Assembly: GCA_017516765.1 (NCBI GenBank)
Contig: JAFXBE010000026.1
Location: forward strand, 60,517 to 124,516
DNA: 64,000 nucleotides
From: Clostridia bacterium
Lineage (GTDB): Bacteria > Bacillota > Clostridia > Christensenellales > Aristaeellaceae
Direction: 5' to 3'
A program made the position numbers and the translations under genes. The notes under the pieces are model-generated. The model had not been told where the DNA came from. It did no database searches and was given only the letters and a program-made list of their open reading frames with translations. Positions 1 to 9,255 of the stretch are shown here, piece by piece (position 1 is the stretch's first letter; every line of letters begins with the position of its first letter).

Positions 1-1
1 C

Positions 2-658
2 AAGCGTCCTGAAATGAGCAACAACGGTCTGATGGATGTTGACCACGTCATCACCACCCGTGAGCTCGCCAAGATGATCAAGGCTGCCGGCATCGACTTC
101 GTGAACCTGCCCGACGAAGACTTCGACAAGCTGATGGGCGAATCCACCGGCGCTGCCGTTATCTTCGGCACCACCGGCGGCGTTATGGAAGCTGCTCTGC
201 GTACCGCTTACGAGCTGATCACCGGCTCCGAGCTGGAGAACATCGACCTGCATGACGTTCGCGGCATGGAAGGCATCAAGGAAGCTACCGTTAAGGTTGG
301 CGATCTGGATGTGAATGTTGCTGTTTGCTCCTCCACCGGTAAGGCTGCCGAGCTTCTCGATGCCATCAAGGCCGGCGAGAAGAGCTACACCTTCATCGAG
401 GTCATGGGTTGCCCCGGCGGCTGCGTAAACGGCGGCGGCCAGCCCATCGTAAGCTCCACCGTGCGCAACTGGACCGACATCCGTGTTGCCCGCGCTAAGG
501 CTCTCTACGATGAGGACGCTGCAAAGACCCTGCGCAAGAGCCACCTTAACCCCGAGATCAAAGCCATCTACGAAGAGTACCTGGGCAAGCCCAACGGCCA
601 CAAGAGCCACGAGCTGCTCCACACCACCTACGAGAAGCGCGATCTCTACATCGACTAA
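2..658 (+). CDS. [FeFe]-hydrogenase catalytic subunit, C-terminal part (5' end outside window)
   Basis: Reduces protons or oxidises H2, normally as the catalytic subunit of an NAD(P)-linked or ferredoxin-linked complex in the cytoplasm. The frame is already open at base 2 (K-R-P-E-M), so the gene starts upstream and the ATG at 14 is internal. About 40 residues from the end of the large domain comes the H-cluster motif MGCPGGCVNGGGQP, which carries the last two cysteines of the active-site cluster. The remaining 60 residues match the small-subunit domain that wraps the catalytic domain (RKSHLNPEIKAIYEEYLG). The N-terminal iron-sulfur domains are not visible, so HndD, HydA and a monomeric form cannot be separated. 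A strong terminator follows. Codons are strongly biased (GGC, AAG, CTG), typical of a highly expressed gene. Family assignment is very secure. Confidence 0.95.
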   Translation, partial: KRPEMSNNGLMDVDHVITTRELAKMIKAAGIDFVNLPDEDFDKLMGESTGAAVIFGTTGGVMEAALRTAYELITGSELENIDLHDVRGMEGIKEATVKVGDLDVNVAVCSSTGKAAELLDAIKAGEKSYTFIEVMGCPGGCVNGGGQPIVSSTVRNWTDIRVARAKALYDEDAAKTLRKSHLNPEIKAIYEEYLGKPNGHKSHELLHTTYEKRDLYID

Positions 659-673
659 TTGAATAGTCCATGG

Positions 674-701
674 GCGGCGGGAGAAATCCCGCCGCTTTTT
701 T
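674..701 (+). terminator. Intrinsic terminator after the hydrogenase
   Basis: An 8-bp GC stem (GCGGCGGG at 674-681, CCCGCCGC at 688-695) with a 6-nt loop is followed by six T residues. It lies 15 bases after the hydrogenase stop. Confidence 0.9.
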
Positions 702-770
702 GCTGTTTTCTTGTATAATTTCGTGTTGCGTGGTTTAATAATTTCGATACCGTATGTGGAGGTGTTTTCT

Positions 771-1586
771 GTGACAGATTTTCAGCGAATCAGGGACTAT
801 TATCAGCATTTCAACGAAGATGAGCGGCTGCAACGGGATGCAAGCGGCAGGCTGGAATATGAGATGGTGATGCACATGCTGCAGAATCATCTTCCCGCAG
901 AAGGTACGATCCTTGATCTGGGCGGCGCAACCGGCGTGTATGCATTCCCGCTTGCTCAGATGGGGTATCAGATGCATCTGGCAGACCTGTCCGAGCGTTT
1001 GATCGCCATCGCAAAGGGGAAGAGCGAGAAACTGAAAACAGGCAAGCTGGCAACCTGCGAAGTGGTCAACGCCGTGGATCTCTCCCGGTATGCCGACGAC
1101 ACTTTCGATGTGGTGCTGCTCTTCGGGCCTTTGTATCATCTGTTGGATTCCAACGAAAGAAATGCCTGTATCCGTGAGGTGTATCGCGTACTGAAAACGG
1201 GCGGTTTGGTATTCGCCAGCTTTATTCCGTATCTCTCCGGCAGCATTGCGATCGTGGACAGATATTTCTTCGCACCGGATCAGGTAGGGCAGGGGAATCT
1301 GCAAGAAGTCTTTTCCTCCGGGCGCTTTAACAACAATGCACATTACGGCTTTCAGGAGGGATACTATCCAACCTCCGATGAAATTGTCCGGCTGTTTGGG
1401 AATAGCGGTTTTTCAATCGTTGAACTGACATCCATCCGTGGATTCCTCTACGAAAAAGAAGATCGTTATTACAGTATACAGGATGCAGCGATGCAGCAGG
1501 AGATTCTGCGCTGGGTTGTAGAGACTGCCAAGCAGAAGGAAATCATCGAGACTTGTGGTCATGCCATGTATATCGGGCGAAAATAA
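771..1586 (+). CDS. Class I SAM-dependent methyltransferase
   Basis: Predicted small-molecule methyltransferase of 271 residues. The SAM-binding motif I is ILDLGGATGVYAFPLAQMG, followed by an acidic loop (MHLADLSERLI) and a motif IV-like stretch (DVVLLFGPLYHLL), as in UbiE/COQ5-like enzymes. I chose the GTG at 771 because GGAGG lies 8 bases upstream (758-762); the longer frame from 711 overlaps a TATAAT at 714-719 that may be the -10 of this gene. The substrate cannot be inferred: the neighbours are hydrogenase and ribosome-assembly genes. It stands alone between two terminators, so it is probably monocistronic. Confidence 0.85.
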   Translation: MTDFQRIRDYYQHFNEDERLQRDASGRLEYEMVMHMLQNHLPAEGTILDLGGATGVYAFPLAQMGYQMHLADLSERLIAIAKGKSEKLKTGKLATCEVVNAVDLSRYADDTFDVVLLFGPLYHLLDSNERNACIREVYRVLKTGGLVFASFIPYLSGSIAIVDRYFFAPDQVGQGNLQEVFSSGRFNNNAHYGFQEGYYPTSDEIVRLFGNSGFSIVELTSIRGFLYEKEDRYYSIQDAAMQQEILRWVVETAKQKEIIETCGHAMYIGRK

Positions 1587-1600
1587 CCATGGGCTGGCAA

Positions 1601-1628
1601 GGCAGCAGGTTTACCCTGCTGCCTGTTT
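1601..1628 (+). terminator. Intrinsic terminator after the methyltransferase
   Basis: A 9-bp stem (GGCAGCAGG at 1601-1609, CCTGCTGCC at 1615-1623) with a 5-nt loop is followed by TGTTT. The T tract is short. Confidence 0.7.
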
Positions 1629-1733
1629 CGTTATCTGCATGTTTACAGGTATGCAGATGGGAAATACTTGCGCTTTTTCGGAATCGGTGTTTTAATAATC
1701 ATGAAAGATTATGCCCTTTAGGAGGTCTGCCTT

Positions 1734-2630
1734 TTGGATATTCAGTGGTATCCTGGACATATGGCGAAAGCCAAACGACTGCTTGCCGCTCAGCTTACCA
1801 AAGTGGATCTGGTCATCGAGCTGTGCGATGCCAGATTGCCCCTTTCCAGCCGCAACCCTGCGCTGGGAGCCATGGTGGAGCATAAACGCCGCATTTTGCT
1901 TTTGTGCAAAGCCGATCTTGCTGAGAACAGCAAGACCCAGAAATGGTTGCAATATTTTAAGAGCCAGGGTATTGCTGCTATGGCCTATGATGCGACCCCA
2001 AAAAAGACCAAGGAAGCCAAGGCTTTTATTGAAGAGGCTGCCCGTGCGGTCATCGAGCGGGGCGAGCGCAGAGGCATTGCCAAGACCATCCGTGCTATGG
2101 TGGTCGGCGTACCCAACGTGGGTAAGAGCACCTTCATCAACCGCCTGTACGGCGGTACCATCGCCCATACCGGCGACCGTCCCGGCGTAACCAAGAGCAA
2201 TCAGTGGGTCAAGGTGTCGCCCTATCTGGAGGTACTGGACACCCCCGGTATGCTCTGGCCTAAGCTGAACGATCAGCGTGCCGCTACCCGACTTGCCTAT
2301 ATCGGTACCATCAAGGATGCGGTCTACAATGTGGAGGAACTGTGCATCAGCCTTTTGGAGGATCTGCTGATCGTTCGCCCCCAACAGACCATGGAGCGTT
2401 TCAAGATCAAAGATGCAGCTCTGCGGGGGTATGACCTGCTTGAGGCTGTATGCCGGGGCAGAGGTTTCCTGATGAAGGGTGGCGTATGCGATACCGACCG
2501 CGGCTGCGCCGTCGTGCTGGATGAATTCCGTGCAGGCAAGGTGGGCAAGCTCACTCTGGAAGATGTTCCCGAACCGAAAAAGATCGATGAGCCCATCACA
2601 GTAACGGCAGGAGATGGCGAGAATGGCTAA
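1734..2630 (+). CDS. rbgA: Ribosome biogenesis GTPase RbgA (YlqF)
   Basis: Circularly permuted GTPase needed for late 50S subunit assembly. The N-terminus MDIQWYPGHMAKA is the family signature. The G motifs are in permuted order: G4-like CKAD near residue 60, then G1 GVPNVGKSTFIN near 122 and G3 DTPGML near 170. The C-terminal part is the helical ANTAR-like region. Length of 298 residues is usual. It starts at TTG 1734, since GGAGG (1721-1725) is 8 bases upstream and the signature begins exactly there. The end overlaps rnhB by 8 bases, the same rbgA-rnhB order as in Bacillus, which implies one transcript. Confidence 0.95.
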   Translation: MDIQWYPGHMAKAKRLLAAQLTKVDLVIELCDARLPLSSRNPALGAMVEHKRRILLLCKADLAENSKTQKWLQYFKSQGIAAMAYDATPKKTKEAKAFIEEAARAVIERGERRGIAKTIRAMVVGVPNVGKSTFINRLYGGTIAHTGDRPGVTKSNQWVKVSPYLEVLDTPGMLWPKLNDQRAATRLAYIGTIKDAVYNVEELCISLLEDLLIVRPQQTMERFKIKDAALRGYDLLEAVCRGRGFLMKGGVCDTDRGCAVVLDEFRAGKVGKLTLEDVPEPKKIDEPITVTAGDGENG

Positions 2631-3261
2631 ACCTTCCCAAAAGCGTTTGGAGCACCATCTGCAGATGGTGGCTTACGACAGACAATACGATTGCTTCGGC
2701 ACCGCCCTTGCCGGTATGGACGAGGTAGGGCGCGGCCCCCTTTGCGGCAATGTAGTGACCGCCTGTGTTATTATGCCCGCAGAGCCTCTGTTTCCCTGGA
2801 TCGACGACAGCAAGAAGCTGAGCGCAGCCCGCAGAGAAGAGGTATACGAAGAGATCTTCAAGCATGCCATCTATATCGGTATCGGGGAAGCATCCCCCGA
2901 AGAGATCGACAGCATGAATATTCTCAACGCCACCAAGCTGGCTATGGAAAGGGCCGCCATGAATGCTCCTGCTTCCCTTTGCATCGTGGATGCGGTTAGG
3001 GATCTGCACCTGCCGTTCCCGATCTCTCCGATCATCAAGGGGGACAGTACAAGCTATAACGTCGCTGCCGCCAGCATCGTTGCCAAAGTGACCCGCGACC
3101 GGGAAATGGTCGAGATGGCAAAGCTGCACCCCGAATACGGCTTTGAACGGAATATGGGCTACGGTACGGCAGAGCATATGCAGGCGTTGCGCACCTACGG
3201 GCCTACGCCCTTTCACCGCCGCAGCTTTATCGGCAAGCTGATGGGGGAGGGTCGTAAATGA
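2623..3261 (+). CDS. rnhB: Ribonuclease HII
   Basis: Endonuclease that cuts the RNA strand of RNA-DNA hybrids and removes misincorporated ribonucleotides. The active-site signature AGMDEVGRGPLCG contains the first Asp-Glu pair, and the later carboxylates are in DDSKKL and CIVDAV. The family basic motif is KGDSTSYNVAAASIVAKV. It is 212 residues, the usual length. The ATG at 2623 is preferred over the one at 2614 because AGGAG ends at 2613, leaving a 9-base spacer. It overlaps rbgA at its start and the next gene by ATGA at its end, so translation is probably coupled. Confidence 0.93.
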   Translation: MAKPSQKRLEHHLQMVAYDRQYDCFGTALAGMDEVGRGPLCGNVVTACVIMPAEPLFPWIDDSKKLSAARREEVYEEIFKHAIYIGIGEASPEEIDSMNILNATKLAMERAAMNAPASLCIVDAVRDLHLPFPISPIIKGDSTSYNVAAASIVAKVTRDREMVEMAKLHPEYGFERNMGYGTAEHMQALRTYGPTPFHRRSFIGKLMGEGRK

Positions 3262-6200
3262 AAAAAAGCCTTCGTGCATACGGCATTGCTCTGCTTGTAC
3301 TCCTTTTGCTCCTTGTTTTTGCCATGCCTGTGGCTGCAGCCGAAAACAATCTGCTTGCCAACGGCGGTTTTGAACGGGTGGATGCCAACGGCAATCCTGC
3401 TGAATGGTATCGAAACGCCTATTATGACGAAATTGGCTATTCCCGTCTGAGCATTACGGACGAGATCGCTCACAGCGGTCAATATTCTGCTGTGATCGAA
3501 AACGCCAGCCCCAACGATGCGCGCTTTATCTGCACCGTTAAGGTAAAGCCTTCTTCTCTTTACAAGATGTCCGGCTATGTGTTGGTCGAAAGCATGGAAT
3601 CCGTCGGCAATGGCGCAAATTTCGCCATCGAGGATATCTATGCAGTATCCGATTGCCTGTTCGAAGCCACCGGGGAATGGGAGTATGTGGAGTGGTACGG
3701 CAGAACCGGCGTGGGTCAGAAGGAACTGACCATCGGTGTCCGCATTGGCGGCTATGGTGCCGAAAGCCTTGGCAAGGCGTATTTTGATGATATTGTCTTT
3801 GAAAAAGTGGAAACATTGCCCGAAGGGGTCGAAGCCTCCGGATGGTATGTTCCCAAAAGCGCAGGATCCTCTGCTGCACAGAAAACCCCGGCGCAAACAA
3901 ACCATAACATTCATGTGCTTGTGATGGTACTGGCCGCCTTTGTATTTGTCGGCATATGCTGGCTGCTTGTGCACAAAGGGCTTGCGGTGAAGCTGCCCAA
4001 TATTGATCTGATCGCCATTGTTGTACTGACGACCGCGTTTATGGTTCGTGTGGTACTGGGTGCCTTTACAGACGGTTATCCCGTGGATGTGGGGTGCTTC
4101 CAGGCATGGAGCCTGCGCATGGCACAGAACACCCCCCTTCATTTCTATTCGCCCGATTATTTCTGCGACTATCCGCCGGGGTATATGCTGCTGCTCTGGC
4201 CTGTGGGCCTGCTTCTGCAATGGGCTTTACCCACCGGTAATCAGGCGCTGGTATCGCTGATCCTCAAATCGGTTCCCATGGTCTGCGATCTGTTCACGGC
4301 GGTTTTGCTGTATCTTTACGGCAAAAAACACTGGAAGCCCACGCAGGCTTTGTTTGCTGCTGCCTTTTATGGCTTCAATCCCATGGTGCTGCTCAACAGC
4401 GCGGTGTGGGGACAGGTAGACAGTGTGCTTGCACTGCTGCTGGCCATCTGTGCCGTTACTGCGCTGGAATACCGCTGGTCTGTTGCTTTACCTGTTTATT
4501 TCGTTTCCATTCTCGTTAAGCCTCAGGCATTGCTGTTTGCACCCGTGGCAGGTATCTGGCTGCTGGTGAGCCTGTCCGGCGGTATGGGGAAGACCTTTCA
4601 AGAACAGCGAAAAGAGCTGCTGCTGGGTCTGGGGATCGGTGTGGCTGCAGCGGTTGCCATCGTGCTGCCTTTTTCCGTCTATCAGGAAAAACCGCTGAAG
4701 TGGCTGTTCGATCTTTACGGTCAGACCCTGTCTTCCTACGCATATGCTACGGTGAATACCGCCAATCTCTACTATTTGCTGGCAACCAACTGGGTGCCTA
4801 TTACAACCCAGATCCCCGCATTGCTGCCGTTGATCACTGCGTTGCTGCTGTCCGGCACGGCGTTGTACCTCTGCTTTGCATGCCGGGATAAGGAAGATAA
4901 GCTCCTGCGCACAAAAGCAGGGCAGACGGCTGTTCTGCTGTTTGCTTTTGCGGCTGTGTTCCTTGTCTATACCGTTATTGCCCTTGTACAGGATCCCTTC
5001 ACCGGGCAACTGAATTACGGCCTCTACGGCTATACGATGATGGTTCTGGTGTTTGCCGCAGCCATCCTTCTGATGCTGCACGACAGAGAAAACCTGCCGT
5101 ACTATCTGGCGTTTGCGCTGCTGGGCGTTTATCTGTTCGGCGTCAAGATCCACGAGCGGTATCTGTTCCCTGCGCTGGTTATGCTGGTACTGGCATATGT
5201 CCGCATCCGCGACAAACGGCTTCTTTGGCTGCTGACGGCGGTATCCTGCACCATGTTCGTCAATACAGCGATCATTCTGGACAATGCCTTGCTTTTCGGC
5301 TCCAGCTCCGGGCATCTGAACGACGATACGCTGGCGCTGAATGTGATTCTGTGCATCATCAATCTGGCGGCTTACGGGTACAGCGCGTGGATCGCCTACA
5401 CCGGTCTCAAAGCCGAGAACGAAGAGGTTGTTCAAAAATCGAAGACCAAGGAACGGATCCTGATCCCTGCCGCCGACCGCACGCCCAAGGCATATCGGGA
5501 CATGCTGCTTTCGCCCACGGTTACGCCTGCTATGCATCTCACCCTGAAAGATTGGCTCATTATGGCCGGGGTAACGCTGGCATATGCTGTGCTTACCTTC
5601 AGTAACCTTGGCAGTACCGTTGCGCCGCAGCATGGCTTTATCACCTCCGCAGGGGAAGAAACGGTTACCTTCAAACTGGAGGAACCGAGCGAATTCAGCG
5701 TTTTGTACTATGCCGGCGTCAGCAATTACGATTTTTCCATCGCCGTCAGCGACGACGGTGTGAACTGGTCAGAAGAGTATCCTTGCCGGATGAATGAGGG
5801 TCTGTGCTATCGCTGGAATTATGCCGTTAAGTCTACCGTTTCGGCAGATGGGAACGTCAATTACGCCAGTAACCAGCCTGCGGCCGTGCTTTGGTTGAAT
5901 GGTCAGTATCTCCGCCTGAACGCGGAAAACAGCGGTCTCAATCTGTTCGAGATCGTAGCCCGTGGACGGGACGGCAGAAATCTGCCCATGTCCGTGGTGG
6001 AGCATCATGGGGCTAACGAAAGCATCATTGAGGGCGATCAACGCCCCGAGTATCTGCTGGACGAGCAGCATACCTGTGTTGGGGAGCCCAGCTGGTACAA
6101 CGGCACGTATTTCGATGAGATCTATCATGCCAGAACCGCCTATGAACACCTGCATGGTCAGCGGCCTTACGAAACAAGTCACCCGCCCCTGGGCAAACTG

Positions 6201-7538
6201 CTGATGGCGGCGGCTATCTCTATCTTTGGTATGACGCCCTTCGGCTGGCGTTTCGCCGGTGCGTTTACCGGCGTATTGATGCTGCCTGCGCTGTATGTGC
6301 TGGCAAAGCAGCTGTTCAAACGTACCGATCTGGCAACACTGAGCATGGGCGCATTTGCACTGGATCTGATGCACTTTACCCAGACCCGTATCGCGACCAT
6401 CGACTCTTTCCCGGTATTCTTTATCCTGCTCAGCTACTGGTTTATGGTACGCTATATGCAAACAGACGTTTTTGCCCTTGAAGAAGGGGAAAAGCCTGTA
6501 CTGTTCACCCGTGCCTATTGGAAGAGTCTTACGCCTCTTGCCCTGTCCGGCGTCATGATGGGTCTTTCCATCGCCAGCAAGTGGATCGGCATCTATTCCG
6601 CCGTTGGTCTTGCGATCCTGTACTTTACGGCGGTTTACCGCCAATACCGCGCGGGTAATGTGGCCTTCAGCTATGCTGTGGACAACAGCGAACAGCCCCT
6701 TACCCCTGTGCAGAAGCTGCGTATCAAGGGAGCGCAGGAGCACGCGCTGAATCGCATTTTGATTACCTGCGGTTTCTGTGTGCTGTTCTTCATTCTCGTT
6801 CCCTGCATCATTTACTATCTCAGCTACATTCCGTATCTGGCACCCACGGGAAGAGTAACGATCCGGCGTGTGATCGATGCGCAGATCGGCATGCTGACAT
6901 ACCACAGTACCCCCGGTCTGGGTATGGATCATCCCTTCCAGTCACCCTGGTGGCAGTGGCCCTTCATCCTGAAGCCTATGTGGTTCAATCAGGATGCTTA
7001 CGAGCCTGCCGGGTATGCCTCCACCATTGTGTGCATGGGCAATCCATGGGTGTTCTATCTCGGTGCGGTCGCCATGGTGGCGGTTATGGCAGCGCTTGTG
7101 TTCAAGTATCTGCGCATCGGCAGAAAGGGGATCCGCACAGTGCAGGGAGACGGCGACCTGACACTTTATGTGCTTGTGATCGCTTTCCTTTCCCAGTACC
7201 TGCCGTGGGTGCTGGTTCCCCGCAGCATGTACATGTACCACTATTTTGCCAGTGTGCCTTTCATCATTCTGGCTACCGCCTGGTGGATCGGACGCACCGG
7301 GAAAAAGAACCCGAAGGTGCCCATTGTGCTGATCTCCGTTTATCTGGCAACGGCATTGATATTCTTTATTGCGTTCTATCCCTATGCATCCGGTGCGCTT
7401 ACTTCCACCCAATGGCTGGACGCCATGAAGTGGTTCCCATCCAAGTTGTTTACCTGGCTGCCGGAGCTGCTGCGCAAAATCGGCATCGGCAATGAGGGCA
7501 TGCATAGCCTGTGGCAGTACGGCCATCTGTATTACTAA
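3258..7538 (+). CDS. Giant two-module membrane glycosyltransferase (Gpi18/GT87-like plus PMT/GT39-like)
   Basis: A 1426-residue membrane protein that probably moves sugars from polyprenyl-phosphate donors to an extracytoplasmic acceptor. Residues 1-28 are a signal peptide, and 30-185 resemble a beta-sandwich carbohydrate-binding module (NLLANGGFE start). After a linker and a membrane segment, about 240-720 is a polytopic mannosyltransferase-like module with an early acidic loop (YPVDVGCFQAW). Residues 770-920 are a second extracytoplasmic sandwich. About 930-1400 is a protein O-mannosyltransferase-like module with the catalytic-type acidic pair D953-E954 in YFDEIYHARTAYE and the ETSHPPLGK loop. 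Many bacteria have the modules in separate proteins, so this is a fusion. It overlaps rnhB by 4 bases. The acceptor is unknown; a cell-surface protein or polymer is likely. Confidence 0.82.
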   Translation: MKKSLRAYGIALLVLLLLLVFAMPVAAAENNLLANGGFERVDANGNPAEWYRNAYYDEIGYSRLSITDEIAHSGQYSAVIENASPNDARFICTVKVKPSSLYKMSGYVLVESMESVGNGANFAIEDIYAVSDCLFEATGEWEYVEWYGRTGVGQKELTIGVRIGGYGAESLGKAYFDDIVFEKVETLPEGVEASGWYVPKSAGSSAAQKTPAQTNHNIHVLVMVLAAFVFVGICWLLVHKGLAVKLPNIDLIAIVVLTTAFMVRVVLGAFTDGYPVDVGCFQAWSLRMAQNTPLHFYSPDYFCDYPPGYMLLLWPVGLLLQWALPTGNQALVSLILKSVPMVCDLFTAVLLYLYGKKHWKPTQALFAAAFYGFNPMVLLNSAVWGQVDSVLALLLAICAVTALEYRWSVALPVYFVSILVKPQALLFAPVAGIWLLVSLSGGMGKTFQEQRKELLLGLGIGVAAAVAIVLPFSVYQEKPLKWLFDLYGQTLSSYAYATVNTANLYYLLATNWVPITTQIPALLPLITALLLSGTALYLCFACRDKEDKLLRTKAGQTAVLLFAFAAVFLVYTVIALVQDPFTGQLNYGLYGYTMMVLVFAAAILLMLHDRENLPYYLAFALLGVYLFGVKIHERYLFPALVMLVLAYVRIRDKRLLWLLTAVSCTMFVNTAIILDNALLFGSSSGHLNDDTLALNVILCIINLAAYGYSAWIAYTGLKAENEEVVQKSKTKERILIPAADRTPKAYRDMLLSPTVTPAMHLTLKDWLIMAGVTLAYAVLTFSNLGSTVAPQHGFITSAGEETVTFKLEEPSEFSVLYYAGVSNYDFSIAVSDDGVNWSEEYPCRMNEGLCYRWNYAVKSTVSADGNVNYASNQPAAVLWLNGQYLRLNAENSGLNLFEIVARGRDGRNLPMSVVEHHGANESIIEGDQRPEYLLDEQHTCVGEPSWYNGTYFDEIYHARTAYEHLHGQRPYETSHPPLGKLLMAAAISIFGMTPFGWRFAGAFTGVLMLPALYVLAKQLFKRTDLATLSMGAFALDLMHFTQTRIATIDSFPVFFILLSYWFMVRYMQTDVFALEEGEKPVLFTRAYWKSLTPLALSGVMMGLSIASKWIGIYSAVGLAILYFTAVYRQYRAGNVAFSYAVDNSEQPLTPVQKLRIKGAQEHALNRILITCGFCVLFFILVPCIIYYLSYIPYLAPTGRVTIRRVIDAQIGMLTYHSTPGLGMDHPFQSPWWQWPFILKPMWFNQDAYEPAGYASTIVCMGNPWVFYLGAVAMVAVMAALVFKYLRIGRKGIRTVQGDGDLTLYVLVIAFLSQYLPWVLVPRSMYMYHYFASVPFIILATAWWIGRTGKKNPKVPIVLISVYLATALIFFIAFYPYASGALTSTQWLDAMKWFPSKLFTWLPELLRKIGIGNEGMHSLWQYGHLYY

Positions 7539-7553
7539 AGCGAGGTGTTTGGA

Positions 7554-9086
7554 ATGCTTGCCAAAAGCATAACCTGCGGTCTGGACGGTGTACGCGGCTA
7601 TCCTGTAGAGGTGGAAGCGTATATTTCCAATGGTCTGGTCGGCTTCGATATCGTAGGTCTGCCCAGTGCAGCCGTAAAGGAGAGCCGGGACCGTGTTCGG
7701 GCAGCCATGCTCAACAGCGGTTATGAGTTTCCTTTTGGCAAAGTAACGGTCAATCTGGCACCTGCCGATGTACGCAAGGAGGGTACAAGCTACGAGTTGG
7801 CTGTCGCCGTTGCGCTTATTTCCACCAAAGCCAAAAAGCCGTTTCAAAATTTGCAGGATACCATGCTGCTTGGCGAACTTTCTTTGGAAGGTAAGCTTCT
7901 TCCCATCCGCGGTGCGTTGGGTATGGCGATCACAGCGGTGGAGAATGGCATTAAGCGATTGATCCTTCCCAAGGAAAACGCCAACGAGGTCTCCTGTATC
8001 GGCGATCTTGAGGTATATGCTGCCGAAACCCTTCGTCAGGTATGTCTGCATCTGACGGGCGAAGAAATGTTGCACCCTCAGCAGACGGTATCTTTCGAAG
8101 AACTGCAGACCGCCCGCCCGATTCGGCATGATATGCGGGATGTAAAGGGACAGGCCCTCGCCAGAGCCGCATTGGAGGTGGCAGCTGCTGGTGGGCACAA
8201 TCTTTTGATGGTTGGTGTGCCTGGCAGCGGTAAAACCATGCTTGCCCGCTGTCTGCCGGGTATTCTTCCGCCTCTTTCCTACGAAGAAGCATTGGAAACC
8301 ACGCTGATCCATTCTGCATCGGGAGAATTGGAAGCCGAAAGCAACCTCATGACGGAACGCCCGTTCCGCTCTCCTCACCATAACACCTCCATGGCCGCCA
8401 TGATCGGCGGCGGTGCAAAGGCCAAGCCCGGCGAGGTATCCCTTGCCCATAACGGCGTACTGTTTCTGGACGAACTGCCTGAATTTCAGCGTTCTACGCT
8501 GGAGGCCCTGCGCCAGCCTATTGAGGATGGTTTTGTAAACATTACCCGCGTTAACGGGCAGAACCGTTACGCCAGCCGCTGTATGCTGGTTGCCGGTATG
8601 AATCCCTGTCCTTGCGGCAATTATGGCAGTAAACGGAAGAATTGCACCTGTTCCTCCGGCGAGATCAAGCGGTATCTGGGGCGCATCAGCGGTCCGTTGC
8701 TGGATCGTCTGGATATTCAGGTGGAAATGGATGCTGTTACGGTTGAGGAGATCGAAACATCGGCACAGCAGGAGAGCAGCGCAGAGATCCGGGAGAGAGT
8801 CATCCTCGCCCGCAAACGGCAGTTGGAGCGGTACAAGGGTACGAATATTTACTGCAATGCCCAGCTTGATCAGCAGGGGCTGGACAAGTGGTGCATCATG
8901 GAGCCTGCTGCCAAAAAGCTGTTGATGCAGGCGGTCGAACGCTTTGATATCAGCATGCGGGCTTATGCGCGTATTCGTAAGGTAGCACGCACCATTGCCG
9001 ATCTGAACGGGCGGGACACTATTACCACACAGGATGTGGCAAGAGCGATCCAGTTCCGTAATGTGGACGGACGGTATTGGAAGTAA
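7554..9086 (+). CDS. comM: YifB/ComM family Mg-chelatase-like AAA+ ATPase
   Basis: ComM in Vibrio and Haemophilus is a hexameric helicase that helps branch migration in natural transformation; here the role is inferred from family and from dprA next door. The N-terminal Lon-like ChlI domain (MLAKSITCGLDG start) spans about 1-165. The AAA+ core has Walker A GVPGSGKTMLARCLPG near residue 222 and Walker B VLFLDELPEF near 305, followed by the zinc-like cluster CPCGNYG-CTCS near 355 and the C-terminal chelatase domain. It has 510 residues. The ATG at 7554 has GAGGTG 6 bases upstream; an in-frame GTG at 7545 falls inside that site. Confidence 0.93.
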   Translation: MLAKSITCGLDGVRGYPVEVEAYISNGLVGFDIVGLPSAAVKESRDRVRAAMLNSGYEFPFGKVTVNLAPADVRKEGTSYELAVAVALISTKAKKPFQNLQDTMLLGELSLEGKLLPIRGALGMAITAVENGIKRLILPKENANEVSCIGDLEVYAAETLRQVCLHLTGEEMLHPQQTVSFEELQTARPIRHDMRDVKGQALARAALEVAAAGGHNLLMVGVPGSGKTMLARCLPGILPPLSYEEALETTLIHSASGELEAESNLMTERPFRSPHHNTSMAAMIGGGAKAKPGEVSLAHNGVLFLDELPEFQRSTLEALRQPIEDGFVNITRVNGQNRYASRCMLVAGMNPCPCGNYGSKRKNCTCSSGEIKRYLGRISGPLLDRLDIQVEMDAVTVEEIETSAQQESSAEIRERVILARKRQLERYKGTNIYCNAQLDQQGLDKWCIMEPAAKKLLMQAVERFDISMRAYARIRKVARTIADLNGRDTITTQDVARAIQFRNVDGRYWK

Positions 9087-9097
9087 AGCGCTTCCTG

Positions 9098-9126
9098 TTG
9101 TCAACAGGGCTATTCTGTGCTACAAT
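9098..9126 (+). promoter_or_regulatory. Sigma-A promoter for dprA
   Basis: TTGTCA (9098-9103), a 17-bp spacer and TACAAT (9121-9126), with an extended -10 TG just upstream. It leaves an AT-rich leader of about 125 bases before dprA, so dprA and topA can be transcribed apart from the upstream run. Confidence 0.75.
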
Positions 9127-9255
9127 CAATTATGGTCACAAAAACGTGTTTTTCTTAAGGAAGTTGATTTTTCACCGACATAGCAAAAACGTTGATGAAA
9201 CAACATTTTTCGCGTTTGGCAAGGTTTTCATTTTTCTTTGGCGGGAGGCGGTCCT

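Noticed and set aside
711..770. Upstream extension of the methyltransferase from TTG 711
   Set aside because: It covers a TATAAT and has no ribosome binding site, whereas GTG 771 does.
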